Shown: positions 29,853 through 37,562 of the stretch, piece after piece
Numbering within the stretch: the stretch's first letter is position 1
How the letters are laid out: the number at the start of each line of letters is the position of its first letter
Origin: Prorocentrum cordatum
Lineage: Eukaryota; Sar; Dinophyceae; Prorocentrales; Prorocentraceae
Reading direction: 5' to 3'
Assembly: GCA_963575745.1 (NCBI GenBank)
Contig: CAUYUJ010018899.1
Location: 90,429-130,428, forward strand
DNA: 40,000 nucleotides
Position numbers and translations under genes: made by a program
Notes under the pieces: model-generated
What the model saw: the letters and a program-made list of their open reading frames with translations, nothing else
Databases searched by the model: none
Told to the model about the DNA's origin: nothing

Positions 29853-30140
29853 GCGTGCCGGCCCCCAGGAACGGACCTGGGGGCGCTGGCGGCCGCGAGG
29901 GGGAAGAGACCACCTTCATCCTCTGACACCTGGGCCCGCGGGGCGCCCCCCCCCCCCCTAGTAGGTTGTGGGCCCCCCCTCCGTTCCTTCTCGCGCCCTT
30001 GCAGGCTTGTGTCTCTCCTGCTGAGGGGTGGGGGCCCACAACCCTACACAACATTTGCCCCCCCACTACCACCACCTCCGCGTCTTTCGAGCGAGGAGGA
30101 GTACGTACTCCACTATGGAGGTGGTGGTCGGGGGGTGGCG
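29853..30140 (+). other. Three successive GC-rich stem-loops after ORF2 (candidate 3' UTR)
   Basis: Hairpin 1 has a 9-bp perfect stem, 29861-29869 with 29876-29884, loop of 6, eight nt after the stop. Hairpin 2 pairs GGTTGTGGGCCCCC (from 29964) with the GGGGGCCCACAACC segment ending at 30043. Hairpin 3 pairs CACTACCACCACCTCC (about 30063-30078) with GGAGGTGGTGGTCG (about 30117-30130). A run of 14 C (29945-29958) separates hairpins 1 and 2. In some LINEs a 3' stem-loop is the RT recognition signal; that role here is inference. Confidence 0.6.
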
Positions 30141-30591
30141 GGCCCAGTACAAATCTAGGCCCGCCCCAGCGCCTGGACCCTGGGTCGCTTCCTCTCCTCC
30201 TAGGCCCTTGAGGTCCCTCCCAGGCCCCTGTGGCTCCTCTCTCCCCCGTCTGCGGGCCAGGTTTCCAGAGGCGTTTTGAGGCCCCCTCCTGAGGCCCCTC
30301 CAGAGGATCTCAGAGGCAGGGGGTCGTGCGTCGCGCCGCGCGATCGGGCGCGCGCGCGGCGCGGGCTGCGGCGGACAAGAACCGCTTTGCCCGCAGTGCC
30401 GCAGGAGGAGGAGGAGGAGGAGGAGGAGGAGGAGGAGCCGGCCGGCAGCGGCGCCGGGCGCGGCCCGTGGCGGCGCCCGGCCGCCCGCCGGCGCGCGGCC
30501 GCCCGCCGCCGGGGCGCCCGCCCGGCGCAGGCCGGCCGCCCTGCGGAGGTGGCACGCTGCGACGGCCTGCAGGCAGCTCCTGTAGGGTTCG
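30141..30591. other. Very GC-rich intergenic stretch with a GAG tract
   Basis: No gene is recognised. Repeated GAGGCCCCT/CCAGAGG words lie at 30200-30320, CpG-dense sequence at 30325-30400, (GAG)n at about 30404-30436 and further GCC/GCG-rich sequence up to the MITE. Confidence 0.45.
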
Positions 30592-30745
30592 GTCGGGCCT
30601 GTCCCTCTGCAGGGGGAACATTCCAAAGTAGTCAAAAAAATAGTCCGGGGACGCTTGTTCGACTATCTTTTTTAGCATGTGGGGTTTTCTTTTGAGCATT
30701 TTTCAGTTTTCGCCCAAAATCCCCCTGTGGGGGGACACGCCCGAC
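30592..30745. mobile_element. TTAA-flanked MITE, copy B (154 bp)
   Basis: It begins GTCGGGCCTGTCCCTCTGCA and ends GGGGGGACACGCCCGAC. It matches copy A (10185-10334) at both ends and in interior words such as CAAAAAATAGTC.GGGGACG. TTAA follows at 30746-30749. The left flank reads TTCG, a decayed TTAA. The AT-rich core differs from copy A by indels, so the copies are not recent relative to each other. Confidence 0.75.
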
Positions 30746-30749
30746 TTAA

Positions 30750-31090
30750 TGCAAGCAGCACCCGTGGACCTTGTGTGCAGGCCCGCGCCAGCTCCCGCGG
30801 CTGCGCGCCTGCCCAGGCAGCCCAGAGGCGGGCCTCGGCGCCGAGCCGCCCCAGCGCCTCGAGGACAAAGGGCGCCAGCCTGGCCTCCAGGGTCGCAGGA
30901 GTGGTTGTCGCGCTCCCCGCGGCGGGAGGGGGACAGAGAGATGCCAGGGAGGCAAAGGAGAAGTCCAACCTGTGCCTCTCCCACATCCACCACCGCTCCT
31001 TTGTCCCCGCCCGTCCCCCTGCCCCTCTTTCCCAGATCCCCGCTCCATTCGCCTTCCCTTCCCCACGCCTCCCCTTCTCACCAGAAGCCC
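30750..31090. other. Intergenic region, nothing recognised
   Basis: A GC-rich half followed by a C-rich half (CCCCTTCTC, CCCCGCCCG words). No gene, RNA or repeat family is recognised. Confidence 0.35.
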
Positions 31091-31094
31091 AAAA

Positions 31095-31389
31095 GATCGT
31101 CATCACCGCCGCCACCATTATCATCAGCAGCAGCATGGTCGTCGTCATCGTCGTAATCATCAACAGCATCATCATCAGCAGCAGCAGCAGCATCGTCTGC
31201 AGCAGCATATGCAGATTCATAATCATATTTCTTCTTCTTCTTCTCCATAATATTCAGCATCAGCAGCAGCAGCAGCAGCAGAATCATCATCGCTATGAGC
31301 ACCATCGTCACCAGCATAATCATAATGAGCGTCGTCGTTATCATCATCATGTCCACTGTCATCAGCATTACCATTACTAACATTGTCTT

Positions 31390-31430
<41 letters not shown>

Positions 31431-31527
31431 TCCTCATCATCCGCATCATCAATATCGTCATCGTCATCGCCATCATTATGCATTCCGCCATCGCCACCAC
31501 CATCACCAACATTACCATAATCAGCCA

Positions 31528-31566
<39 letters not shown>
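31095..31566. repeat. CAT/ATC microsatellite, left part (target of retroelement 2)
   Basis: Irregular CAT, CAC, CAG and CGT triplets become pure (CAT)n at about 31530-31566, where the spliced leader of retroelement 2 begins without any gap. Triplets of the same type resume right after the element's poly(A) at 36522. Ile/Asp/Met-rich open frames here are repeat translations. Confidence 0.95.
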
Positions 31567-31568
<2 letters not shown>

Positions 31569-31587
31569 GTAGCCATTTTGGCTCAAG
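31566..31587 (+). other. Complete dinoflagellate spliced leader (DinoSL) sequence
   Basis: All 22 positions match the DinoSL consensus, with T at the variable first position. The core is AGCCATTTTGGCTCAAG (31571-31587). In dinoflagellates this leader is trans-spliced to nuclear mRNAs, and a DNA copy in front of an ORF marks retroposition of a mature mRNA. This is an SL relict, not an SL RNA gene: no downstream intron/Sm-site structure follows, and the sequence runs straight into the LINE leader. Confidence 0.95.
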
Positions 31588-31742
31588 GCTAAACGTTACG
31601 AAGGGCTATAGACGCCCGAGGCGTAGCGATTAGCTTTGGCGGTTCGCAACTTCTGGGTCGAGCAGCTCGGCGGGTGCAGCTACCCGTCCTCTTTCTCGCA
31701 CCACTGGCTCCGTTCCCCACTCGCGCTCCCAGCATCGCGGCC

Positions 31743-32732
31743 ATGGCTGGAGCTGGCGAGGCCACTCCTGCGTGGGCGCAGACCTTGCTCAATGGTATGA
31801 CCAGCATGAACTCCCGCATGAATGACATGCAGAACTCGGTCAACCAAAGCTTCGAGCAGATGGCCACCGACATCAGTGCAGCGGCAGCTCGTCTTGACAT
31901 CTTGGAGGCCCGCATGGAGGCAGTTCAGACTGAGGCTGAGGACTCCATTGATGCAGCTGACTTCACATCACAGCGCAACCAGAAGATCCTGCAGCTCGAG
32001 GCCACCATCAATAAGATCCAGGAGAAGATGGAGACCATGGGCAATCAGCAACACGTGCAGGACCAAGAGCAGCCACCACATCGTCGGCAGCGGGTACTCA
32101 GCCCATCATCGTCGCGCTCGGCGGCGGCCTCAGGATCTACTCGGATTTCATCATCGCGTACTTCATCGCAGCAGGAGGGTGCATGCAGGCTGGTGCTTCT
32201 GGGCTTTCCGAGGCCTATGATGGCCAGTACGTTGCGCCGCGCGGCCGAGGCGGTCCGCTTGCAGGCGATGCCACAGGGCAACCACGCGCAGTGCATCATC
32301 AAGGCAATTGATATGAATCGTAAGGCTATCTTCGAGTTCGGCGACGCGTTGCAGGCCAGCGACTTCCTCGGCAACTTCGATCCCAACACTACGTTTCCCG
32401 ACCCTCGTGGAGGCATTCTCTCGCTCAAACTTCGTCGTGATTTGGATCTTCGCAGCCGACGCTTATTCTTGGCGATGGGCAAGATGCGCAACAAGATCGA
32501 GACCATCCTTCATGCTACCAACTACACTGTCGGCTCGAACGGCCTGGGCGGTGACATCTACGTGCTCCGCAGCCAGGAGGACCCCGTGCGCGTTGCCCAC
32601 CTGACGCCAAGTGACGTTTCGGACGAGATCCACGTGGACTTAGAAACTGCGGCACTTCCTGAATTTGGGCTGGAAGCCCACGCAGACTCGCTGCTCGAGG
32701 CAGCGAAGGTGGCTCTCAGGCGTCCCTTTTGA
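31743..32732 (+). CDS. Retroelement 2 ORF1: coiled-coil plus RRM-like RNA-binding protein (329 aa)
   Basis: The start is the ATG at 31743 in a strong context (GCGGCCATGG). The frame extends upstream only through a GTG. Residues about 18-100 form a coiled coil (MNSRMNDMQNSVNQSFEQMA through LEATINKIQEKMETM). A Ser/Arg/Gln linker follows (about 100-147). An RRM-like domain spans about 148-215, with RLVLLGFPRP as an RNP2-like strand and KAIFEFGDALQASDFL as an RNP1-like strand. A C-terminal domain covers about 216-329. This coiled-coil, RRM, CTD order is that of L1-type ORF1 proteins, which trimerise and bind element RNA. The ORF ends CCC TTT TGA C, overlapping ORF2 by 89 nt. The family call is by architecture and not by alignment. 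Confidence 0.82.
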   Translation: MAGAGEATPAWAQTLLNGMTSMNSRMNDMQNSVNQSFEQMATDISAAAARLDILEARMEAVQTEAEDSIDAADFTSQRNQKILQLEATINKIQEKMETMGNQQHVQDQEQPPHRRQRVLSPSSSRSAAASGSTRISSSRTSSQQEGACRLVLLGFPRPMMASTLRRAAEAVRLQAMPQGNHAQCIIKAIDMNRKAIFEFGDALQASDFLGNFDPNTTFPDPRGGILSLKLRRDLDLRSRRLFLAMGKMRNKIETILHATNYTVGSNGLGGDIYVLRSQEDPVRVAHLTPSDVSDEIHVDLETAALPEFGLEAHADSLLEAAKVALRRPF

Positions 32733-35700
32733 CCCGTCCGAAGATGGCCATGATAGTGAGTCTGGCTTAGAGCCCTGGTTAAACTGTATTCCTGATTCGT
32801 CTAGTAGCAGCGATTCTGATAGTAGTTGTAGTAGCAGTGGTAGTTCTGACAGCTCCTCTAATTCGTCTAGCAGCTCATCTTCCAACTCTAGTTCCATCTC
32901 CCCTGCTGTTGCTGCTGCTCCCACTATGCCGTACATCCCGATCAACAGTTTCTCTATCGTCAGTTGGAATTCTCAATGCCTATTTACTGCTGTGGGTGGT
33001 GGGGGACCTCGTGCATCACGTCGTTACTCTCAGCTCCTGAAATTGGCCACTCGTCATAGCGTCGTCTGCGTGCAAGAGACTCATGGCCATCTTGGGGACA
33101 TAGAAGAGCTCCAGTCGCAGCTTCGAGGGTGCTCCATAGGATACTCTATGCATGCGGAAGCTAACACTGGAGGTGTCATGACTATCGTACATGAGCAGCT
33201 TGCCCAGCTTTTCACCTCTATCTCTCATTCTCCTGTTGTCTCCGGTCGCGTGCTTCTTACTCGGTGCATTGGTCGTGGTACCATGTTGTGCATTCTCAAT
33301 TGCCATATGCCTAATATTAGTGATGGGACGCCTTTGTATCGCCGCATCTTGGGTGATATCTGTAACGCTTTGCCGCCTGCCACTGCTTCTTTCAACTTGA
33401 TTGCTGGGGACTGGAATTTTACCCTTGAGGAGGAAGGAAGGATGGGAGATGACGGTCATACCTGGCACAGTGGTGACCGCTTACATCATGATGTATTCCG
33501 TGCTCTGTGTAGTTCCTGGATCGAGTTTGCCCAGGAGGAACCCACGAGGCAAGGCTGGAACAATTCCCGTGAATCTCATTCGTCGCGTCTGGACAAGATC
33601 TACTCGGACCTCCCCAGCCCCCTCCTCCAGGACTATACGATGCAAGCGAAAGTTTGGGGCAGCCTGGATCGTTCTGGACCCTCGGACCATCGGCCGCTTA
33701 TTATTTCGTTTCAGAAGTTCGACCCGACCAAGTCTGCTCCAGCTATTCCTCTTTTCGTGGCTAACTCTCCTGAATATAAGCTGCTTACCTGGCAGTTGTT
33801 GCAGGATATCCCTGACTCTTGGCATCCACTAGTGCGGCTGGAAGCTGCCAAGAAGATTTTTGTTGAGCAGGTTGGTCCCGCCCGTCAGCAGATTAAGCAC
33901 CGTCGTGCGCGCACCCGTGCCGAGAAACATTATTGGACTATGCATGCACTTCGTGGTGTACGATATCGCAAGTTCTTTATGTGTATCACTGCTCTCCGCA
34001 CTTACCCCGATCTTCTGCCCTTCTTCGACGTAGAGACGGAAACTTGCAATGACCTTCCGCAGCTGTGTGAGCACGCGCGTGCACTACAGGAGGCCACGAT
34101 TCAGGGGACTTTGAACGGGTTGGAGACCCTCGTCGCAAAGAGCCTGGAGGAGGAGGCACGGTTACAGAGGCAGGCGGGGAGGTGGAGGCGTAAGAAAGAG
34201 ATGTGGAGTAAGCTTCGTCGTCGAGTTTTTCTGCTAGGTGTACTTAACGAGGACGGGGAACCCTGCCGTTCGCTTGATGAGTCAGGCGCTGCTCTTGCTG
34301 CGCACTGGGGGCAAGTATTTAAGCATGTACCTGAAGACAGGTCTCTGCGGGAGGAGGTTGGCCAGTTTATCCCGAAGATTGCTGAGTTTGAGGTTCAGCC
34401 CACCTTTTTCCTGGACCAAAACACGTTCGACGATCTGATGCTCGGTCGCAAAAACACTGCCCCTGGGCCCGATGGTATACCATACTCCTGTTGGCGTTGC
34501 ACACCTGCCTTGGAAATTCTTTATGGTGCATATACACACTTATACCACAACAACAGTGTAGACATGCCCGACAGCATGCGTGAGATGCTGCTCGTTTTCC
34601 TCCCGAAGGGTACTAGCCCGTCGGACACAGTCTCCGGTGCCGTACGGGCCCCGGCTGCGACACGCCCGCTGGCCCTCTCGGACACCGATTGCAAGTGCCT
34701 ATCGCTCGCCATGTCTGTGCCGCTCTGCTCTGTCGCTGCTGTCACTGTATTGGACGACCAGAAGGGAGGGATCCGTGGGAGGGATATGTTGACTAACATT
34801 GTCGAGGCTGAGGCGTGGGGGATGGAGCAATGGGGGACTGGTAGTAAGCATGCAGCCGAGCTCCTGACGGATTTCTCGGCGGCCTTTCCGTCGGTCTTCA
34901 TCAGCTGGATCATATTCGTTTTAACTCGCATGGGGTTCCCTATTGCCATCATCGCTTTCTTCCAGGAGCTTTATCGCTCGAACTCGGGCTGGGTTACTCT
35001 CGGAGGCCGTCGGATTGTCAAGATTATGATTGAACGAGGTGTGCGGCAAGGGGACCCCGCATCGATGATCTTGTTTGCATTGTGTACTGACCCCATCATG
35101 CGCTGGCTGATCTGGAAGAGTGGTAGCTATGTTCACCGTATGCTGGCCTACGCCGATGATTGGCTCATCATGCTCCCTAATGTGCTTGCTGGGCTCCCTC
35201 GGGTTCTTGCTCATATTTCCCTGCTTGGGCCCATGGTTGGCCTCTACCTGAATTTCAAAAAATGTGTGGTCCTTCTGGTCGGGGATACTAAGATGAACAT
35301 GTTTATCAGGCTCTGCGAGGATCTAGGTGAGCCCTTCGCGTTGCTGCAGATTGCCCACTATTGTAAGTACCTCGGCATCCTCATAGGTCCCAAGGCACAC
35401 AAGTATGCATGGGATGAAGTGTTGCCTGCTTTTACTGCCAGATATCGTGCCATCCGTCAGCAAGGGTTTGGTCTCCCTCACTCTATTTCATCGTATCAAT
35501 GTCTAGCGCTATCCAAGCTCCAATTCACACTTCAATGCTATCCACCATCGCCTGCGTTGTTGGCTGCAAATGATAGGGCCATGCAGTTGCTGAATGCAGC
35601 TCCGCGTCACAGTTTCTCTAAGCACATGCTCATGGGTCTGCGCAGCCTTGGCATTAGCATCGAGTTCCCGAATCTCTCTGTCCTTGCCAGTGCTAGCCAG

Positions 35701-36510
35701 CTACGCTTGCTCGCCAAGTGTCCTGCACTTCAGCCTGCCCTCGCTCGTCTGCAAGAGGTTCGTAGCAGTGATGACATGTGTATTGCTCGTGGGATGATGG
35801 GGTGGTGGAGGCATGGGTTTCTCTCGTCCATCTTGCACACGGCCACTGTGCATGCCTCTGTCTTTAGCCTGCTGCCGCAAGATCTTGATCGGAAAAGGGT
35901 GCAGAAGTTTTTCTATAAGCAGCTGCAGCTAGCCATTCCGACACCGCTCGAGCACTGTCCTCAGTCTTGTCTGTTACAGCGTCTTTGTGCATGGCGTCAC
36001 GGTATCACACCTATGCATGTTGAACAGCTCATCTCATGTATCAAGTACGTGGTAAAGAAATCACAAGCTTACATTGGCGTGTCCATCTTACGTATTGCAT
36101 GTCGTGGCATATGTACTACTTCTCGTTTCCATTGTGCACCCCGTGGTTGCGTATTTGGCTGTGCTCGGCCAGCGTCTGGCGCCGACTTAGACGATTTGAA
36201 GCACTACAAGACCTGCCCGTGCCTCTACCATCTCCTGGTCTCTCATCTCGGCTCGTTCCTCAATGACATAGATGGTGATTGGTTCTCTGAGTTTACCCTT
36301 ACTGCTCCTTCCCCCTCTCCTGCTGCGCTGCTACGATATGCCAGTTGTTGCGACGCTTTTGTGCATGCACACACGAGTGTGCGGCTGGGCAGCAGAGCGA
36401 CTGTCCAGCAAGCATTCCATGCCAGGCTCCGCCTGCACTCACGACGGCACACAGCCATCAGAGTGGCCTCGAGCGAGGTCAGAACTAACCCTAACCAAAA
36501 CGGGGGTTGA
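32644..36510 (+). CDS. Retroelement 2 ORF2: EEP endonuclease and reverse transcriptase
   Basis: This is the catalytic protein of the LINE, for target nicking and target-primed reverse transcription. The frame opens after a TAG at 32641 and overlaps ORF1. The first ATG is 32926, directly before the endonuclease; the first ~85 codons form a Ser-rich linker with no stop, suggesting fusion to ORF1. Endonuclease: N in SWNSQ (32968), E in VQETHG (33076), D and N in GDWNF (33409, 33415), DH in SDHRPL (33685). A helical linker follows. RT: AAELLTDFSAAF (motif A Asp at 34870), RQGDPASMILF (motif B, about 35044), YADDW (motif C, 35155), LNFKKC and YLGILIG. Near the C-terminus CVFGC...LKHYKTCPCL (about 36150-36230) is the Cys/His motif common after LINE RTs. 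No RNase H is present. The 1,259 codons after the slip, or 1,194 from the ATG, run to a TGA whose A is the first base of the poly(A). Confidence 0.92.
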   Translation, partial: KLRHFLNLGWKPTQTRCSRQRRWLSGVPFDPSEDGHDSESGLEPWLNCIPDSSSSSDSDSSCSSSGSSDSSSNSSSSSSSNSSSISPAVAAAPTMPYIPINSFSIVSWNSQCLFTAVGGGGPRASRRYSQLLKLATRHSVVCVQETHGHLGDIEELQSQLRGCSIGYSMHAEANTGGVMTIVHEQLAQLFTSISHSPVVSGRVLLTRCIGRGTMLCILNCHMPNISDGTPLYRRILGDICNALPPATASFNLIAGDWNFTLEEEGRMGDDGHTWHSGDRLHHDVFRALCSSWIEFAQEEPTRQGWNNSRESHSSRLDKIYSDLPSPLLQDYTMQAKVWGSLDRSGPSDHRPLIISFQKFDPTKSAPAIPLFVANSPEYKLLTWQLLQDIPDSWHPLVRLEAAKKIFVEQVGPARQQIKHRRARTRAEKHYWTMHALRGVRYRKFFMCITALRTYPDLLPFFDVETETCNDLPQLCEHARALQEATIQGTLNGLETLVAKSLEEEARLQRQAGRWRRKKEMWSKLRRRVFLLGVLNEDGEPCRSLDESGAALAAHWGQVFKHVPEDRSLREEVGQFIPKIAEFEVQPTFFLDQNTFDDLMLGRKNTAPGPDGIPYSCWRCTPALEILYGAYTHLYHNNSVDMPDSMREMLLVFLPKGTSPSDTVSGAVRAPAATRPLALSDTDCKCLSLAMSVPLCSVAAVTVLDDQKGGIRGRDMLTNIVEAEAWGMEQWGTGSKHAAELLTDFSAAFPSVFISWIIFVLTRMGFPIAIIAFFQELYRSNSGWVTLGGRRIVKIMIERGVRQGDPASMILFALCTDPIMRWLIWKSGSYVHRMLAYADDWLIMLPNVLAGLPRVLAHISLLGPMVGLYLNFKKCVVLLVGDTKMNMFIRLCEDLGEPFALLQIAHYCKYLGILIGPKAHKYAWDEVLPAFTARYRAIRQQGFGLPHSISSYQCLALSKLQFTLQCYPPSPALLAANDRAMQLLNAAPRHSFSKHMLMGLRSLGISIEFPNLSVLASASQLRLLAKCPALQPALARLQEVRSSDDMCIARGMMGWWRHGFLSSILHTATVHASVFSLLPQDLDRKRVQKFFYKQLQLAIPTPLEHCPQSCLLQRLCAWRHGITPMHVEQLISCIKYVVKKSQAYIGVSILRIACRGICTTSRFHCAPRGCVFGCARPASGADLDDLKHYKTCPCLYHLLVSHLGSFLNDIDGDWFSEFTLTAPSPSPAALLRYASCCDAFVHAHTSVRLGSRATVQQAFHARLRLHSRRHTAIRVASSEVRTNPNQNGG
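32724..32735 (+). promoter_or_regulatory. Candidate +1 recoding site (UUU UGA C) between ORF1 and ORF2
   Basis: ORF1 ends CCC TTT TGA CCC. A peptidyl-tRNA on UUU (32727-32729) can re-pair perfectly with UUU one base downstream (32728-32730). The next codon GAC (32731) is in the ORF2 frame. UGA followed by C is a weak terminator in many eukaryotes, and the layout resembles the CUU UGA C site of bacterial release factor 2. Reinitiation or internal initiation at the ATG at 32926 is the alternative. Confidence 0.55.
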
Positions 36511-36521
36511 AAAAAAAAAAA
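36510..36521 (+). other. Poly(A) tail of retroelement 2
   Basis: Twelve A residues start within the ORF2 stop codon (GGT TGA AAA...) and run into (CAT)n. They mark the 3' end of the retrotransposed mRNA. There is no 3' UTR. Confidence 0.9.
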
Positions 36522-36675
36522 CATCATCATCATCATCACCATCATCATCATCACCATCACCATCACCATCACCATCACCATCATCAGCACCAGCAGCAGC
36601 ATCAGCGTCCGCATCATCATTAGCATCGCCAGCATCATCAGCAGCATTACCATCACCATCACCAGCACGACGGAC
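36522..36675. repeat. CAT/CAC microsatellite, right part of the insertion target
   Basis: CAT and CAC triplets, then CAG/CGT-interrupted triplets continue the array seen left of retroelement 2 at 31095-31566. Confidence 0.93.
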
Positions 36676-36758
36676 ACCTTAACCAACTAAACTTACCACC
36701 CGATACCGAGCAGCCGAGAAGAGCGGCAGGAGAAGCAGGAGCAGAGCAGCAGGAGGAG

Positions 36759-37562
36759 GTGGAGACCTGTTTCGCACTGCGCAAGACCAACGGTGGCATT
36801 CGGCAAATTGCGGTGGGCATTTGTCTGCGGCGTCTCGCGCTGCGGGCCCGTTGCGCGCCGAAAGCGCCACGAGGCGCACGACGCCGTCGGGCAAATGCAG
36901 TTCGCTTTGGGACGGGCAGAGGTGCTGACGCTGCCCTCCAGACGCTGCAGGTGAAGCTGGCTTCCAGCCCAGGCAGAGACGTCTTGAGCGTCGAGTTCGA
37001 GAACGCTCATGGAAGCTTCCACCGCTGCGCCGCGGTCAGCCGCAGTGGGCGCGCGAGCGCCGGGGCTGGGCCGCTCCGTGGGAGGGCTGCTCGGCACGCC
37101 CACGCGGAACGCCTTCGATGCCTCGGATGCTAAAATTGCGTGGGTTGAACAAGCCATTGGGGTGCCACAGACTTGTCCGCAAAGCCCCCTTCCTCACTGC
37201 TACGATCCCGCGGCCGTGTTGGAGGTGAGACGCAGGCGGTGCTTCGCTGGCCAGGTCTGGATACCAACACAGTCGCTTACGCCGGAGACGTCTACGTCGT
37301 GGGCCAGCGGCGCAGTTGGTTGCCTCGCACAGCGTCTTGGTGCCCCAGCCCGGCGCGGTCAGTATCGAGACTGCTCCTGAGGAGGCCAGGGTTGGCTGGC
37401 AGCCGACGCGGCCCCGCGCAGGCCCTGCCGCAGGCCCTGCGGGTGGCAGTCGTCCGCGACCTCCTAGTGCTCGGGGGCACCTTGCGCCACCACGACCGCA
37501 AGTACCCCCGGGGCCACCTGCGCCGGCCCGCCCATGGGAACAGGGCCTCCGCAGAGTCGTGA
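36759..37562 (+). pseudogene. Decayed reverse transcriptase fragment
   Basis: The first frame reads FALRKTNGGIRQIAVGICLR, which matches the K-x-GG-x-R-x-IAVG-x-x-LRR finger region of algal LINE RTs. FGTGRGADAALQTLQVKL follows, then VEFENAHGSFHR (36990-37025), a motif A-like segment with Glu in place of the usual Asp. After a frame change, AYAGDVYVVGQ (about 37275) looks like motif C with the first Asp of ADD lost to Gly. VLGGTLRHH near 37470 may be motif E. Missing catalytic residues and frame breaks make it non-functional. It starts about 85 bp after the microsatellite, in the same orientation as both intact elements. Confidence 0.6.

Larger units (their letters stand above)
19903..29884 (+). 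mobile_element. Non-LTR retroelement 1, apparently intact (~10 kb)
   Basis: The minimal extent runs from the ORF1 ATG to a stem-loop just after ORF2. ORF1 is a coiled-coil protein. ORF2 carries RNase H, EEP endonuclease, RT and C2H2-type fingers with all catalytic residues present. The two frames overlap at a -1 frameshift signal. No stops interrupt nearly 10 kb, which argues for a young, possibly active copy. The 5' end, 3' end and target duplication are not identified: there is no poly(A), and the 3' flank is a series of GC-rich hairpins to about 30140. Codon use is C-ending and the protein is rich in His, Thr and Gln, unlike retroelement 2. Confidence 0.85.
31566..36521 (+). mobile_element. 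LINE retroelement 2: full-length, spliced-leader-capped copy in a CAT microsatellite
   Basis: It comprises the spliced leader (31566-31587), a 155-nt leader, ORF1 (31743-32732), ORF2 to 36510 and A12 (36510-36521), with (CAT)n on both sides. Because the target is repetitive, a target duplication cannot be seen. Both ORFs are intact, which argues for a recent insertion. The copy was evidently reverse-transcribed from a trans-spliced, polyadenylated mRNA and reached the very 5' end. Confidence 0.92.

Noticed and set aside
31566-31640. Spliced-leader RNA gene
   Set aside because: The 22-nt leader is not followed by an intron-like, structured SL RNA body with an Sm site. It runs directly into the LINE leader, so it is a retroposed copy.
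36485-36496. CTAACCCTAACC as a telomeric repeat
   Set aside because: Only two units, and they are codons of the intact ORF2 (TNPN). Noted as a curiosity, not a telomere.
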